Source: Acidihalobacter sp. (GTDB lineage Bacteria > Pseudomonadota > Gammaproteobacteria > DSM-5130 > Acidihalobacteraceae). From it: a stretch of 47,272 bases of DNA. The stretch covers positions 1 through 47,272 of the forward strand of contig JALUXU010000048.1 of the NCBI GenBank assembly GCA_027013225.1. The letters run 5' to 3'. Positions 19,373 to 29,888 of the stretch are shown here, piece by piece. A program made the position numbers and the translations under genes. The stretch's first letter is position 1, and each line of letters starts with the position of its first letter. The notes under the pieces were generated by a model. That model worked only from the letters and a program-made list of their open reading frames with translations. It had not been told where the DNA came from and ran no database searches.

Positions 19373-21313
19373 TTGAACGATTTGGTGAAAAATATCATTT
19401 TGTGGGTGGTTATCGCTGTTGTTTTGATGGCGGTATTTAATAACTTTAGCCAGCAAAACGCATCATCAGGTGGAACGATGAGTTACTCACAATTCATCCA
19501 GGCGGTGAAAAGCGGCCGGGTAAGTAGTGTGCTCATTAATGGAGACACGATTGAAGGCGTGACTAATGGCGGTGGAAAATTCGAAACATATACCCCACCC
19601 AACGACACTGGTCTGATTGGAGATTTGCTGAACAATGGCGTTGATGTGCGTGTGGCGCCGCCGCACAAGCAATCTCTGCTGCTTTCTATTCTCATCAGCT
19701 GGTTTCCGATGCTCTTGTTGATTGGTGTGTGGATCTACTTCATGCGGCAAATGCAAGGGGGCGGCGGTGGCAGAGGGGCCATGTCTTTTGGAAAGAGCCG
19801 GGCTCGAATGATGACTGAAGACCAGGTCAAGGTCACGTTTGCTGACGTGGCGGGCGTAGAGGAAGCCAAGGAAGAAGTGGCTGAATTGGTGGAGTTTTTG
19901 CGTGATCCGAGTAAATTCCAGAAATTGGGAGGCAAAATTCCCCGAGGCGTTTTGATGGTCGGATCGCCAGGCACAGGAAAGACTCTGCTGGCAAAGGCGA
20001 TTGCTGGTGAAGCGAAGGTGCCTTTTTTCAGTATTTCTGGTTCAGACTTTGTCGAAATGTTCGTAGGTGTAGGGGCTTCCCGAGTGCGTGACATGTTCGA
20101 GCAGGCTAAAAAGCATGCGCCATGCATCATTTTCATCGATGAAATTGATGCTGTTGGGCGTCATCGTGGAGCCGGCCTGGGCGGTGGACACGATGAGCGA
20201 GAACAGACCCTTAATCAATTACTGGTCGAAATGGATGGATTTGAAGGAACTGAGGGCGTCATCGTAATCGCGGCGACCAATCGCCCTGACGTCTTGGATC
20301 CCGCTTTATTGCGTCCAGGTCGATTTGACCGGCAAGTCGTTGTTCCGCTCCCGGATGTTCGCGGGCGCGAGCAGATTCTAAAAGTTCACATGCGGCGCGT
20401 GCCGCTTGGAAATGATGTTGACGCATCCATCATCGCTAGGGGTACACCCGGTTTTTCCGGGGCTGATCTAGCCAATCTCGTGAATGAGGCTTCATTGTTT
20501 GCTGCGCGGGCCAATAAGCGTACTGTTGATATGATCGATTTCGAGCGCGCCAAGGATAAAATAATGATGGGCTCGGAGCGGCGCTCGATGGTGATGAGCG
20601 AGAATGAAAAGAAGCAGACGGCTTACCATGAGGCGGGTCACGCTATTGTGGGATTGCTGGTGCCCGATCATGACCCGGTTTATAAGGTGAGCATCATCCC
20701 CCGTGGCCGCGCGTTGGGCGTGACGATGTTCTTGCCTGAAGAGGATCGCTACAGTTACAGTCGCCAAAGGCTCGAAAGTCAAATTTCCAGCTTGTTTGGA
20801 GGCCGCATCGCGGAAGAGTTGATTTTCGGCTTGGAGAAAGTGACCACGGGCGCCTCGAACGATATCGAGCGTGCTACTGATATTGCCCGTAATATGGTTA
20901 CAAAATGGGGATTGTCAGAGCGATTGGGTCCATTGGCCTATATTGAAGACGAAGACGAGGTTTTTTTGGGCAGGAGCGTGACGCAGCATAAGCAAATGTC
21001 TGATGAAACCGCGCATGCCATAGATGAAGAAATCCGCGCTGTCATCGAAAGAAACTACAACCGGGCAAAACAGATATTGACAGATAATATGGACAAGCTT
21101 CATTTGATGGCGGAAGCATTGGTCAAATACGAAACGATCGATACCACGCAAATTGAGGATATCATGGCGGGTCGAGAGCCTCGCCCACCAGCAGACTGGC
21201 ACGAAGGTGACGGGCCAAGCTCGGGACCGACAGCTTCTACGGGTGAGAATCAGACTGATGGGGATAAAGGGGCGGCCGGCGGCAATATCGGCGATCCTGC
21301 AAGTCTTCATTAA
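19373..21313 (+). CDS. ftsH: Membrane-anchored ATP-dependent zinc protease FtsH
   Basis: FtsH degrades misassembled membrane proteins and short-lived cytoplasmic ones such as LpxC and sigma-32. The 646-residue protein has TM1 at about 7-23, a periplasmic domain, TM2 at about 102-124, Walker A GSPGTGKT at 197-204, Walker B IIFIDEID at 252-259, the second region of homology ending RPGRFDRQV, and the zinc motif HEAGH at 419-423. The start is TTG with GAGGT 5-8 bases upstream; no earlier ATG fits. A tail rich in Gly, Ser and Asp ends the protein. Confidence 0.98.
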   Translation: MNDLVKNIILWVVIAVVLMAVFNNFSQQNASSGGTMSYSQFIQAVKSGRVSSVLINGDTIEGVTNGGGKFETYTPPNDTGLIGDLLNNGVDVRVAPPHKQSLLLSILISWFPMLLLIGVWIYFMRQMQGGGGGRGAMSFGKSRARMMTEDQVKVTFADVAGVEEAKEEVAELVEFLRDPSKFQKLGGKIPRGVLMVGSPGTGKTLLAKAIAGEAKVPFFSISGSDFVEMFVGVGASRVRDMFEQAKKHAPCIIFIDEIDAVGRHRGAGLGGGHDEREQTLNQLLVEMDGFEGTEGVIVIAATNRPDVLDPALLRPGRFDRQVVVPLPDVRGREQILKVHMRRVPLGNDVDASIIARGTPGFSGADLANLVNEASLFAARANKRTVDMIDFERAKDKIMMGSERRSMVMSENEKKQTAYHEAGHAIVGLLVPDHDPVYKVSIIPRGRALGVTMFLPEEDRYSYSRQRLESQISSLFGGRIAEELIFGLEKVTTGASNDIERATDIARNMVTKWGLSERLGPLAYIEDEDEVFLGRSVTQHKQMSDETAHAIDEEIRAVIERNYNRAKQILTDNMDKLHLMAEALVKYETIDTTQIEDIMAGREPRPPADWHEGDGPSSGPTASTGENQTDGDKGAAGGNIGDPASLH

Positions 21314-21529
21314 AAAGAAATGAGGCTCAGTTGAAACGTTGGAGACCGGCTCTGATAAGTGCTTCTATCGCTACGATTTCTCACGTCCTGAAGGTTCGAA
21401 GAGGGAATCAATGTCTTCTCAATGGAGCCACGAAGCTGACTAGTGGATGGTTTGTGGGGCGTCTTGCCAGTCCCGCTCGTGTTCCCCTCTGATTTCAAAA
21501 AATCTGATTCAAAATAGGGAATCGCACGT
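21314..21529. other. ftsH-folP intergenic gap
   Basis: No supported reading frame or strong hairpin is visible in these 216 bases. Near 21489-21514 the motif CTGATTCAAAA occurs twice with small differences. A TAGGGA at 21515-21520 serves as ribosome binding site for folP. A promoter is likely somewhere here but none stands out. Confidence 0.4.
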
Positions 21530-22393
21530 TTGAATAAACACCGTCATTTCCATGCGTTGCATTGCGGCCCCTATACACTTGATCTTTCCGAGCCTCGTTT
21601 AATGGGGGTTCTGAATGTCACGCCGGATTCGTTTTCTGATGGGGGTAGATATGAGCAGTTGAGCCGCGCCTTGGACAGGGCATGGGAAATGGTCGATGAG
21701 GGCGCGGCCATAATTGATGTAGGCGGAGAATCGACTCGTCCCGGGGCTGTTCCTGTATCTATTGAAGAGGAGATCAAGCGGGTGGCGCCCGTCGTGAATC
21801 GCTTGGCCGCGAAATTGCCAATTCCTCTGTCGGTCGATACTCGCCACACTGAGGTCATGCGGCGGGCATTAGAAGCAGGCGCTTCGATGATCAATGACGT
21901 CAATGCATTAAGAGATGAAGGCGCGATCGAGGTTGTGGCTGAAAATGATGCTGCGGTATGTCTGATGCATATGAAAGGTGATCCTCGAACCATGCAGAAG
22001 GCGCCTGAATACAAAAACGTGGTAGACGAGGTCGAAAATTTCCTTCTTGAACGGGCTGAATTGTGTGAAAAGTCCGGAATTGCTAAGAATCGAATCGTTC
22101 TCGATCCGGGGTTTGGTTTTGGGAAAAAGGCAAAGCATAATCTTCGTTTAATGCGATCATTGCCAAGATTGGGAGCTATGGGTTACCCCATTTTGGTAGG
22201 TGTGTCGAGAAAAAGCTTTATTGGCGAGCTGATGGGTGGCGTCCCAACAGAAGCGCGTTTGCAGGGAAGTGTCGCTGCCGCGCTTTATGCGGCTAAATCC
22301 GGAGCACGGTTGATCCGCGCGCATGACGTCAGGGCGACTCGCGAAGCGCTGGATGTTTTCTGGGCATTGTCGTTTGGACCGGAAAATGAGTGA
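21530..22393 (+). CDS. folP: Dihydropteroate synthase
   Basis: FolP joins p-aminobenzoate to the pterin diphosphate to make dihydropteroate in folate synthesis; it is the sulfonamide target. The 287-residue product contains [16 protein letters not shown] (DHPS signature 1, about 24-39), [11 protein letters not shown] (second signature), SVDTRH, INDVNAL and the late GVSRKSFIG loop. The start is TTG at 21530 with TAGGGA 9 bases upstream; I see no better start. It overlaps glmM by 8 bases; the folP-glmM pair is widely conserved. Confidence 0.97.
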   Translation: MNKHRHFHALHCGPYTLDLSEPRLMGVLNVTPDSFSDGGRYEQLSRALDRAWEMVDEGAAIIDVGGESTRPGAVPVSIEEEIKRVAPVVNRLAAKLPIPLSVDTRHTEVMRRALEAGASMINDVNALRDEGAIEVVAENDAAVCLMHMKGDPRTMQKAPEYKNVVDEVENFLLERAELCEKSGIAKNRIVLDPGFGFGKKAKHNLRLMRSLPRLGAMGYPILVGVSRKSFIGELMGGVPTEARLQGSVAAALYAAKSGARLIRAHDVRATREALDVFWALSFGPENE

Positions 22394-23726
22394 GCGACGC
22401 TATTTTGGGACCGATGGCATCCGAGGCCGCGTCGGTAAGTCGCCGATGAGTCCCGATTTTGTGCTTAAGCTGGGCTGGGCAGCTGGAAGGGTGCTGGCAA
22501 GAGATGGACGTCGGTTGGTGCTTATTGGCAAAGACACCCGTATTTCCGGCTACATGTTTGAATCCGTCCTTGAGTCAGGATTGTCGGCGGCTGGAGTGAA
22601 TACAAGGCTCATCGGTCCCTTACCCACGCCTGGAGTGGCTTACCTTACGCGCACTTTCAGGGCGGATGCGGGCATTGTCATTAGCGCCTCCCATAATCCC
22701 TATTACGATAATGGCATCAAATTCTTTTCTTCTAAGGGTTCCAAGCTGGACGACGCTTTGGAGCGGATGATCGAGGATGAGCTTGATAAGGATTTAAAGG
22801 TCGTCGATTCCGCTGAACTAGGGAAAGTAACCCGCCTTGCGGACGCTGTCGGGAGATACATCGAGTTTTGCAAAAGTACGGTGCCTGCGGGAACGGAGTT
22901 GAAAGGTCTTAAGTTAATCGTCGATTGCGCCAATGGCGCTGCTTATCAGGCGGCACCCGCTGTATTTGCCGAGCTGGGGGCTCAAGTCATCACTATTGGT
23001 GACCAGCCAGACGGATTGAATATAAATGCCGGATGTGGGTCTACCAATCCAAAACGACTTATCGACACTGTTTTAAGCGAACAAGCCGATGTTGGTGTGG
23101 CGGTGGATGGTGACGGCGATCGGGTGGTCATGGTGGATGCTGATGGAGAATTTCTGGATGGAGACGACTTGTTGTATATCATGGCGCGATCTCGCTTGCG
23201 CCAGGGCATTTTGCAGGGAGGGGTCGTTGGGACATTGATGACGAACCTGGGGCTCGAGATGACGCTTGAACAGCTGGGTATTCCTTTTTTGCGAGCCTCG
23301 GTGGGAGATCGTTTTGTCATGGAGTTATTGCGCGAAAAAGGCTGGCAGCTCGGCGGAGAATCGTCCGGCCATCTCATTGCGCTTGATAAACATACGACCG
23401 GCGACGGCATTATTGCAGCTCTTGAGATATTAGCCGAAATGGTGCGTAGTGGCCTGACTCTGCGCGAATTGCGGGCGGACTTTAAAAAGTTCCCCCAAGT
23501 GCTCGTGAATGTCCCTATGCGTGAAGGTTTCAACATGGCAGGTAGTGAGGCTATCTCGCGGGCGGTAGAGACGGCGAAAACCGAGATCGCTCCTTATGGC
23601 CGGATAGTGTTACGGACTTCGGGAACCGAGCCATTGCTGAGAATCATGGTGGAAGGGAAGGATGCGAGGTTGGTGAATTCTCTGGCGAATCGCTTGGCAG
23701 GCATCGTTCAAGACACCCAGTCATGA
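22386..23726 (+). CDS. glmM: Phosphoglucosamine mutase
   Basis: GlmM converts glucosamine-6-phosphate to glucosamine-1-phosphate, feeding UDP-GlcNAc for peptidoglycan and lipopolysaccharide. From ATG 22386 it has 446 residues (E. coli 445). It starts with [14 protein letters not shown], carries the phosphorylated serine Ser102 in [12 protein letters not shown], the metal loop DGDGDR near 239-244, the sugar-binding GGESSGH and the phosphate loop [11 protein letters not shown] near the end. It overlaps folP by 8 bases and is followed by a 179-base gap before tpiA. Confidence 0.98.
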   Translation: MSERRYFGTDGIRGRVGKSPMSPDFVLKLGWAAGRVLARDGRRLVLIGKDTRISGYMFESVLESGLSAAGVNTRLIGPLPTPGVAYLTRTFRADAGIVISASHNPYYDNGIKFFSSKGSKLDDALERMIEDELDKDLKVVDSAELGKVTRLADAVGRYIEFCKSTVPAGTELKGLKLIVDCANGAAYQAAPAVFAELGAQVITIGDQPDGLNINAGCGSTNPKRLIDTVLSEQADVGVAVDGDGDRVVMVDADGEFLDGDDLLYIMARSRLRQGILQGGVVGTLMTNLGLEMTLEQLGIPFLRASVGDRFVMELLREKGWQLGGESSGHLIALDKHTTGDGIIAALEILAEMVRSGLTLRELRADFKKFPQVLVNVPMREGFNMAGSEAISRAVETAKTEIAPYGRIVLRTSGTEPLLRIMVEGKDARLVNSLANRLAGIVQDTQS

Positions 23727-23778
23727 CTTCGATGCACTATCGGTTTCATTGAGCAATCTATAGCAAGAGTCGCCCGGC

Positions 23779-23808
23779 CGAGTACGGTGGCTTCGAGTAC
23801 GGTGGCTT
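23779..23808. repeat. Tandem 15-bp direct repeat between glmM and tpiA
   Basis: CGAGTACGGTGGCTT occurs twice in direct succession at 23779-23793 and 23794-23808. The copies are identical, which suggests a recent duplication by slippage or an as yet unknown binding site. Confidence 0.75.
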
Positions 23809-23818
23809 CATAAATACG

Positions 23819-23863
23819 GCAGGCTTGCGAGTCATAATCGCTTGGATTGAATTATAAGCCTGC
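23819..23863. repeat. Inverted repeat between glmM and tpiA
   Basis: GCAGGCTT at 23819-23826 is the exact reverse complement of AAGCCTGC at 23856-23863, with 29 bases between. It lies 43 bases before the tpiA start. It may be a stem-loop in the tpiA leader or a paired operator. Confidence 0.5.
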
Positions 23864-23905
23864 TCGGGTTAACCTTCACGACCTCGAATCAAGGTGAGGT
23901 AAATC

Positions 23906-24652
23906 ATGCGTAGGCGTCTGGTCGCAGGCAACTGGAAACTGCATGGCAGTAAAACGATGGTGAATTCTCTGGTCAGTGATGTAATCAATGGCCTGGAAAA
24001 CGAAGCGCGTACTGAAGTCGCTATTTGTCCTCCCTTTGTTTATTTGCAACAGGCCGATTCATTGCTGACCGGCTCGGCAGTGAGGCTTGGGGCGCAAAAC
24101 GTGAGCGCCGAAATCGAAGGGGCTTATACAGGGGAGGTGTCGGCAGCCATGCTGCTTGATGTCGGGTGTACCTATGCCATCGTTGGTCATTCAGAACGGC
24201 GCGCCCTTTATGCGGAAGACGATGATATGGTGGGGCGCAAGTTTCATGTTGCCCAACAAGCAGGATTGACGCCTATCCTTTGTGTCGGAGAAACGCTGGA
24301 GGAACGAAACAGCGGTGCTACCGAAGCGGTGGTTGCGAGTCAATTGAAGGCGGTGATCGCTGCAGCCGGAGCGGATGGTCTGGCAAAAGGAGTCATCGCC
24401 TATGAACCCATATGGGCGATCGGAACGGGCAAGACGGCGACACCACAGCAGGCTCAGGAAGTGCATGAGTTCATACGCGAGCTGATACGCCAGCATTCCT
24501 CATTGGCCGATCAGTGCCGCATCCTTTATGGTGGGAGCGTGAAACCGGATAATGCAGCCGAACTGTTCGCCATGCCTGATATCGATGGTGGCCTCATTGG
24601 TGGCGCTTCTCTAAAAGCAGGGGATTTCCTTGTGATTTGTAATGCGGCTTGA
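23906..24652 (+). CDS. tpiA: Triosephosphate isomerase
   Basis: TpiA interconverts dihydroxyacetone phosphate and glyceraldehyde-3-phosphate. The 248-residue TIM barrel has the substrate-binding AGNWKLHG at 7-14 (Asn9, Lys11), catalytic His95 in VGHSERR, catalytic Glu167 in AYEPIWAIGTGKTA with the flexible loop 6, and the phosphate-binding YGGSVKPDNA late in the protein. An AGGTGAGG stretch lies before the ATG. It slightly overlaps the region before secG and is probably co-transcribed with it. Confidence 0.98.
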   Translation: MRRRLVAGNWKLHGSKTMVNSLVSDVINGLENEARTEVAICPPFVYLQQADSLLTGSAVRLGAQNVSAEIEGAYTGEVSAAMLLDVGCTYAIVGHSERRALYAEDDDMVGRKFHVAQQAGLTPILCVGETLEERNSGATEAVVASQLKAVIAAAGADGLAKGVIAYEPIWAIGTGKTATPQQAQEVHEFIRELIRQHSSLADQCRILYGGSVKPDNAAELFAMPDIDGGLIGGASLKAGDFLVICNAA

Positions 24653-24663
24653 GTGGGGTTCTT

Positions 24664-25017
24664 ATGTTGTATGATTTTATGATGGCTATCCAGGTTGCGG
24701 TCGCTATCGCAATTATCGTGCTGGTTCTCGTACAGCATGGAAAGGGTGCGGATGCAGGAGCCGCTTTTGGTAGTGGAGCTTCCGGAACAGTTTTCGGTTC
24801 GCGCGGTTCTGGTACATTTTTGAGCCACGCAACGGCTGTTCTGGCAGCTGTTTTTTTTATCAATAGCCTGGGGTTGGCCTACTACTCTGCGCATAGAAAC
24901 GTGGCTTCGAGCGTTGTCAATCAACCTGGAGCGCAACAGATCCTTGATGGCACCAAACCGGTGAGTCATCCGGCATCAGTGGCTCCGCCGGTAAAGACTT
25001 TGCCCGCAAAGCAATGA
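24664..25017 (+). CDS. secG: Preprotein translocase subunit SecG
   Basis: SecG is the small accessory subunit of the SecYEG channel in the inner membrane. The 117-residue product has two membrane helices (about 4-24 and 51-70) separated by the Gly-rich loop KGADAGAAFGSGASGTVFGS, typical of the family, and a Ser/Pro/Ala-rich cytoplasmic tail. The ATG at 24664 has GGGG 6-7 bases upstream; an in-frame TTG at 24649 overlapping tpiA is less likely. tpiA-secG-tRNA-Leu is a widespread order in gammaproteobacteria. Confidence 0.95.
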   Translation: MLYDFMMAIQVAVAIAIIVLVLVQHGKGADAGAAFGSGASGTVFGSRGSGTFLSHATAVLAAVFFINSLGLAYYSAHRNVASSVVNQPGAQQILDGTKPVSHPASVAPPVKTLPAKQ

Positions 25018-25062
25018 CTTGGGCGACTGTGTTTGTTGTGTTATCTTGAAAAAATATTTTTT

Positions 25063-25147
25063 GCCGATGTGGTGGAATTGGTAGACACGCTATCTTGAGG
25101 GGGTAGTGGCGAAAGCCGTGCCGGTTCGACTCCGGCCATCGGCACCA
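25063..25147 (+). tRNA. tRNA-Leu (anticodon GAG)
   Basis: The acceptor arm GCCGATG pairs with CATCGGC at 25137-25143 and the encoded ACCA end follows. The anticodon stem CTATC/GGTAG encloses a 7-base loop with GAG in the anticodon position, reading CUC/CUU leucine codons. A long variable arm (GTGGC-GAAA-GCC) marks it as class II, and the T arm is CCGG-TTCGACT-CCGG. It sits in its normal place after secG. Confidence 0.97.
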
Positions 25148-25166
25148 TATTTGTTAATAAAATATT

Positions 25167-25194
25167 TTGCTCGCCGCGCGATTATCACTAGGAT
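25167..25194 (+). promoter_or_regulatory. Candidate promoter for the nuo operon
   Basis: TTGCTC at 25167-25172 and TAGGAT at 25189-25194 are 16 bases apart, 50 bases before the nuoA start. The same segment contains a discontinuous inverted repeat with outer arms GCTCG at 25169-25173 and CGAGC at 25199-25203. The -10 box is poor, so the operon could also depend on read-through from tRNA-Leu or secG. Confidence 0.35.
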
Positions 25195-25243
25195 GCGCCG
25201 AGCATTAATCGCTTGAAAAGGCGATGGCAGGAGCGAGACGGTC

Positions 25244-25600
25244 ATGCTGGGAAACTTTGTCCCTATATTGCTATTCATAGTTATCGGCATCGTTATCGGA
25301 GCGGCCCCATTGGCCATGGGCATGATGCTTGGGCCAAGACATCCCGATCCGGCCAAGGATTCTCCCTACGAATGTGGCTTCGAGGCATTTGAGGATTCGC
25401 GCATGAAATTTGATGTGCGTTTCTATCTTGTCGCCATCCTCTTTATCATCTTCGATCTGGAAATCGCCTTTCTTTTCCCTTGGGCCGTGTCGTTGGGAAA
25501 TATTGGTCTCTTCGGCTTGTTCGCCATGGCCGTATTCCTGGGGATCTTGGTGATCGGGTTCATTTATGAATGGAAGAAGGGGGCTCTGGAATGGGAATAG
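25244..25600 (+). CDS. nuoA: NADH-quinone oxidoreductase subunit A
   Basis: NuoA is a small membrane subunit of respiratory complex I, next to the quinone site. The 118-residue protein has three membrane helices and the family segments [20 protein letters not shown] (about 40-59), with the conserved cysteine of the loop between helices 1 and 2, and [17 protein letters not shown]. It opens a 14-gene operon. Its end overlaps nuoB by 10 bases. Confidence 0.98.
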   Translation: MLGNFVPILLFIVIGIVIGAAPLAMGMMLGPRHPDPAKDSPYECGFEAFEDSRMKFDVRFYLVAILFIIFDLEIAFLFPWAVSLGNIGLFGLFAMAVFLGILVIGFIYEWKKGALEWE

Positions 25601-26067
25601 AAGGCGTTTTCGAGAAAGGTTTCGTCACCACCAGTGCCGACAAGCTGATCAACTGGGCACGTACGGGTTCTTTGTGGCCTATGACTTTTGGGCTCGCCTG
25701 TTGCGCCGTCGAGATGATGCATGCCGGTGCCTCTCGTTATGATCTGGATCGTTTCGGCGTGGTTTTCAGGCCAAGCCCGCGCCAGTCCGACGTAATGATC
25801 GTCGCCGGAACTTTGGTCAATAAAATGGCGCCGGCGTTACGCAAGGTTTACGATCAGATGGCTGAGCCTCGTTGGGTGATCTCCATGGGCTCCTGCGCCA
25901 ATGGGGGCGGGTATTACCATTACTCTTATTCGGTTGTCCGTGGTTGTGACCGTATCGTTCCGGTGGATATTTATGTTCCGGGTTGCCCACCGACTGCAGA
26001 AGCCTTGCTCTACGGCATAATGCAGTTGCAAAACAAGATTCGCCGAACCAATACCATTGCGCGTTGA
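25591..26067 (+). CDS. nuoB: NADH-quinone oxidoreductase subunit B
   Basis: NuoB carries iron-sulfur cluster N2, which passes electrons to quinone at the junction of the arms. The 158-residue product has the tandem Cys37-Cys38 in LACCAVEMM, Cys102 in GSCANGGG and Cys132 in [10 protein letters not shown], the full ligand set. The ATG at 25591 lies within the end of nuoA and matches the start of relatives; an earlier in-frame ATG at 25570 would add seven residues. Confidence 0.98.
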   Translation: MGIEGVFEKGFVTTSADKLINWARTGSLWPMTFGLACCAVEMMHAGASRYDLDRFGVVFRPSPRQSDVMIVAGTLVNKMAPALRKVYDQMAEPRWVISMGSCANGGGYYHYSYSVVRGCDRIVPVDIYVPGCPPTAEALLYGIMQLQNKIRRTNTIAR

Positions 26068-26093
26068 GTCTGTCAGCGGAGTGTGATCTTTTC

Positions 26094-26822
26094 ATGACAA
26101 CAGGTTTGCAAAAATTGTCAGAAGCGTTGCGTAAACGCTTTGGTGATGACATCGGGCATTTAAAGCTCGAGTATGGCGAGTTGACCATCGAGATCTCTGC
26201 CGAATCACTCAGGGACGTTTGCTTTGTTTTGCGTGACGAGGATGAGTTTGCGTTTGAACAGTTGATTGATTTGTGCGGGGTTGATTACCTGCATTATGGC
26301 GCCGATGAATGGGAAACCGACGAGGCGACCACTGATGGATTCAGTCGTGGAGTCGAGCCGACCACCGCCGCTTATTTCACTTTCGACGAACCTCCGCCGA
26401 AGCTCAGTCATAAAGGGCCAAGATTTGCCGTTGTTTATCATTTGCTGTCGGTAGCAAATAATCGGCGCCTGAGGTTGCGGGTTTTTTGTCCCGATGACGA
26501 GCAGCCGCGGCTGGATAGTGTCACGGATATTTGGCCGGCGGCGAATTGGTTCGAGCGCGAGGCATTCGATCTCTTCGGTATCCTCTTTGACGGCCACCCT
26601 GATCTGCGCCGTCTGCTGACAGACTACGGCTTCATCGGCCATCCTTTCCGCAAGGATTTTCCCTTGGTTGGCCATGTGGAGATGCGCTACGATCCCGAAC
26701 AAGCCCGAGTCGTTTATGAGCCGGTGAGTATCGAACCCCGCGTCCTCGTGCCGCGCGTTATCCGACATGATAACCGCTATGTGATGGAAAAGCAGGGAGC
26801 TGACGAGGCGGCCAATGGCTGA
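26094..26822 (+). CDS. nuoC: NADH-quinone oxidoreductase subunit C
   Basis: NuoC is the 30-kDa peripheral-arm subunit. The 242-residue product is separate from NuoD, unlike the fused NuoCD of E. coli. The signature ERE(A)[16 protein letters not shown] near 160-180 and the [10 protein letters not shown] block are clear. A middle insert rich in Asp, Glu and Thr (about 75-105) is seen in other beta- and gammaproteobacteria. The ATG has GGAG 12 bases upstream. It overlaps nuoD by 8 bases. Confidence 0.97.
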   Translation: MTTGLQKLSEALRKRFGDDIGHLKLEYGELTIEISAESLRDVCFVLRDEDEFAFEQLIDLCGVDYLHYGADEWETDEATTDGFSRGVEPTTAAYFTFDEPPPKLSHKGPRFAVVYHLLSVANNRRLRLRVFCPDDEQPRLDSVTDIWPAANWFEREAFDLFGILFDGHPDLRRLLTDYGFIGHPFRKDFPLVGHVEMRYDPEQARVVYEPVSIEPRVLVPRVIRHDNRYVMEKQGADEAANG

Positions 26823-28068
26823 AATACGTAATTACACTATCAACTTTGGCCCTCAGCACCCCTCAGCGCATGGTGTGTTGCGTCTGGTGCTGGAAATGGA
26901 TGGCGAGGTGGTTGAGCGCGCTGATCCTCATATCGGGTTGCTACATAGAGGCACGGAAAAACTCGCGGAAAGCAAGCCATACAACCAAAGCATCGGGTAC
27001 ATGGATCGGCTCGATTATGTGTCCATGATGTGTAATGAGCATGGCTACATTCTTGCTATAGAAAAATTACTCGGCATTGAGGTGCCGCTTCGCGCCCAAT
27101 ACATTCGCGTCATGTTCGACGAGGTGACGCGCATTCTCAATCACCTGCTGTGGTTGGGCGCGCATGCCTTGGATATCGGTGCCATGAGCGTGTTCCTCTA
27201 CGCTTTCCGCGAACGCGAAGACCTCATGGATTGTTATGAGGCGGTCTCGGGTTCGCGCATGCACGCTACTTATTACCGCCCCGGCGGCGTGTACCGCGAT
27301 CTTCCTGACAGTATGCCCAATTACAGGCCTTCCAAGTGGCGAAGCGAGCGCGAAACAGCGCGTCTGAACGAAGAGCGCAGCGGTTCGTTGCTGGATTTTC
27401 TGGAGGCGTTTACTGAACGATTCCCAGGTTTCGTGGATGAATATGAAACGTTGCTGACTGATAACAGAATCTGGAAACAGCGCACCGTGGGTATTGGGGT
27501 TGTTTCTCCTGAGCGTGCATTGGCGCTTGGATTTACCGGCCCGATGCTACGCGGATCGGGCATCGAATGGGATTTGCGTAAGAAGCAGCCTTATGAGGTC
27601 TATGACAGGCTGGATTTCGATATACCGGTCGGCATTAATGGAGACAGTTACGATCGTTATCTCGTGCGGGTCGATGAGATGCGGCAGGCTAATCGCATCA
27701 TCAAACAGTGTATCGATTGGCTACGCAAGAACCCGGGGCCGGTGATGGCGCAAAATCACAAGGTGACTCCGCCTTCGCGGGAGGCGATGAAGGCTGAAAT
27801 GGAGGCATTGATCCATCATTTCAAATTGTTCACCGAGGGATATTGTCTGCCGGAAGGAGAGGCGTATGCCGCAGTGGAGCATCCTAAAGGCGAATTTGGT
27901 GTTTATCTGATTTCCGATGGGGCTAACAAGCCGTACCGTCTCAAAGTCCGCGCACCCGGCTTCGTACATTTATCGGCGCTCGATGAAATGAGTCGTGGTC
28001 ATATGTTGGCGGACGTTGTGGCTATCATAGGCACACAGGATATCGTTTTTGGCGAGGTGGACCGGTGA
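26815..28068 (+). CDS. nuoD: NADH-quinone oxidoreductase subunit D
   Basis: NuoD (49-kDa subunit) forms the quinone-binding cavity with NuoB. The 417-residue product starts with the [20 protein letters not shown] block containing the conserved HPSAHG loop, then [12 protein letters not shown] and the Tyr of [14 protein letters not shown], and ends with DIVFGEVDR, the canonical C-terminus. Length is normal for an unfused NuoD. It ends in an overlap with the nuoE start region. Confidence 0.98.
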   Translation: MAEIRNYTINFGPQHPSAHGVLRLVLEMDGEVVERADPHIGLLHRGTEKLAESKPYNQSIGYMDRLDYVSMMCNEHGYILAIEKLLGIEVPLRAQYIRVMFDEVTRILNHLLWLGAHALDIGAMSVFLYAFREREDLMDCYEAVSGSRMHATYYRPGGVYRDLPDSMPNYRPSKWRSERETARLNEERSGSLLDFLEAFTERFPGFVDEYETLLTDNRIWKQRTVGIGVVSPERALALGFTGPMLRGSGIEWDLRKKQPYEVYDRLDFDIPVGINGDSYDRYLVRVDEMRQANRIIKQCIDWLRKNPGPVMAQNHKVTPPSREAMKAEMEALIHHFKLFTEGYCLPEGEAYAAVEHPKGEFGVYLISDGANKPYRLKVRAPGFVHLSALDEMSRGHMLADVVAIIGTQDIVFGEVDR

Positions 28069-28571
28069 TGAGTGGCAACCCTGAAAATTCCACTGACTTG
28101 CTATCCGAGCATGTGCGCGCCGAAATCGATGATTGGTTGCGGCGTTATCCAGCCGATAAAAGGCAATCGGCGGTGCTGGCTGCGTTGCGCGCTGTGCAAC
28201 ATGAAGATCGCTGGCTGAGCACGGAAAAAATGGATGCGGTGGCTGAATATATCGGTATTCCTTGTATTGCCGTCTATGAGGTGGCCAGTTTTTATTCCAT
28301 GTTCAATCTCGAACCGGTGGGCCGGCACACCATCGCCGTGTGTACCAATGTTTCCTGCATGTTGCGTGGTGCGGATGAAGTGGTGGCCTATATTGAAAAC
28401 AAACTGGGCGTCAAGCTTGGGGAGAGTACGCCAGATGGTAAGTTTTATCTCAAGCGGGAAGAGGAATGTCTTGCTGCTTGCGCAGGCGCTCCTATGATGC
28501 AGGTTGATCATGTCTATTACGAAAATCTGACTCCGGAGAAGGTGGATGAGATTCTCGATTCCCTGGAGTGA
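28068..28571 (+). CDS. nuoE: NADH-quinone oxidoreductase subunit E
   Basis: NuoE is the 24-kDa subunit with [2Fe-2S] cluster N1a in a thioredoxin-like fold. In the 167-residue product Cys92 and Cys97 (VCTNVSCML) and Cys134 and Cys138 (EECLAACAGAP) form the ligand set. A helical bundle with EVASFYSMFNLEPVG precedes them. Either GTG 28065 or ATG 28068 can start it; GAGG lies 7 or 10 bases away respectively. It is followed by nuoF after 6 bases. Confidence 0.97.
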   Translation: MSGNPENSTDLLSEHVRAEIDDWLRRYPADKRQSAVLAALRAVQHEDRWLSTEKMDAVAEYIGIPCIAVYEVASFYSMFNLEPVGRHTIAVCTNVSCMLRGADEVVAYIENKLGVKLGESTPDGKFYLKREEECLAACAGAPMMQVDHVYYENLTPEKVDEILDSLE

Positions 28572-28577
28572 AACCAC

Positions 28578-29888
28578 ATGAATCAAGTCTGCTTCATTAC
28601 GCTTAAGCATCCCGAGCCGTGGAGTCTCAAGGCTTATCAGGCCGAGGGAGGATATGAGGCATGGCGCAAGATACTTGCGGAAAAGCCATCACGGGATGAA
28701 ATCATTGAGAATCTGAAGGTATCCAATCTCAGGGGGCGGGGAGGCGCTGGTTTCCCCACCGGTCTTAAATGGAGTTTCATGCCACGGCATGCTGCGGGCC
28801 AGAAATACATCGTCTGCAATTCGGATGAATCCGAGCCGGGCACATGCAAAGATCGCGATATTCTACGATTCAATCCTCACGCGCTGGTGGAAGGGATGGC
28901 CATCGCCGGCTATGCCATCGGCGCCACGGTAGGCTACAACTACATGCGTGGGGAGTTTCTCGATGAGGTGTACCGACGCTTTTACCATGCGGTAGAGGAG
29001 GCATACGGGCTCGGATTGCTGGGCAAGAATATCCAGGGTTCCGGGATCGATTTCGATTTGTACCCCACGCTTGGGGCCGGTGCTTATATCTGCGGGGAAG
29101 AGACCGCGTTGCTTGAATCCCTGGAAGGCAAGAAGGGGCAGCCCCGGTTTAAACCGCCTTTCCCTGCTAATTTCGGCCTTTATGGGCGTCCGACTACGAT
29201 CAATAACACGGAAACGCTTTCCTCGGTGCCGGTCATCATGCGCAAGGGTGGAGAATGGTTCGCCAAGCTGGGCACCGAGCGATCCGGTGGAGAAAAAATT
29301 TTCTCCATGTCAGGGCATATCAATCGTCCTGGGAATTATGAAATCCCTATGGGGACGCCGTTTGCCGATTTGCTCGAGATGGCAGGAGGTGTTTTGGAGG
29401 GCCGAAAGCTAAAAGCGGTTATTCCGGGGGGATCTTCAGTCCCCGTTGTTCCTGGCGATGTGATGCTGAAAGCCAAGATGGACTATGAGTCGATTTCCAA
29501 AGCGGGTTCGATGCTGGGCTCGGGGGCGGTAATGGTCCTGGATGAAACAGCGGACATGGTAAAGGTGCTACAACGGATATCACGTTTTTATTTTAGTGAA
29601 TCCTGTGGGCAATGCACGCCATGCAGGGAAGGGACCGGCTGGCTTTACCGTATGCTTACGCGCATCGTCGAAGGCAGGGGGCGGCCTGAAGATCTGGATA
29701 GGCTCGATGACGTGGCCTACAAAATCGAAGGACGATCAATTTGCGCATTGGGTGATGCAGCCGCGATGCCTGTGCGCAGTTTTCTGGAGCATTTTAGACC
29801 GGAATTCGAATATTACATTGAACATGGACGCAGCATGGTGACGGCGAAACCGACGCCCTGGATGAGTTTCGATCGAGGCGCTGGATGA
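28578..29888 (+). CDS. nuoF: NADH-quinone oxidoreductase subunit F
   Basis: NuoF is the 51-kDa subunit that binds NADH and FMN and holds cluster N3. The 436-residue product has the NADH/FMN loop [10 protein letters not shown] at 53-62, the [20 protein letters not shown] segment, and the [4Fe-4S] ligands Cys343, Cys346, Cys349 ([11 protein letters not shown]) and Cys389 ([10 protein letters not shown]). It overlaps nuoG by 4 bases (ATGA). All features are standard. Confidence 0.98.
   Translation: MNQVCFITLKHPEPWSLKAYQAEGGYEAWRKILAEKPSRDEIIENLKVSNLRGRGGAGFPTGLKWSFMPRHAAGQKYIVCNSDESEPGTCKDRDILRFNPHALVEGMAIAGYAIGATVGYNYMRGEFLDEVYRRFYHAVEEAYGLGLLGKNIQGSGIDFDLYPTLGAGAYICGEETALLESLEGKKGQPRFKPPFPANFGLYGRPTTINNTETLSSVPVIMRKGGEWFAKLGTERSGGEKIFSMSGHINRPGNYEIPMGTPFADLLEMAGGVLEGRKLKAVIPGGSSVPVVPGDVMLKAKMDYESISKAGSMLGSGAVMVLDETADMVKVLQRISRFYFSESCGQCTPCREGTGWLYRMLTRIVEGRGRPEDLDRLDDVAYKIEGRSICALGDAAAMPVRSFLEHFRPEFEYYIEHGRSMVTAKPTPWMSFDRGAG

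Noticed and set aside
23779-23808. CRISPR-like repeat
   Set aside because: Only two adjacent copies with no spacer; no array is seen anywhere in the window.
25063-25147. tRNA-Leu as an attachment site for an integrated element
   Set aside because: No duplicate of the tRNA 3' end and no integrase gene follow; the downstream genes are core complex I genes.
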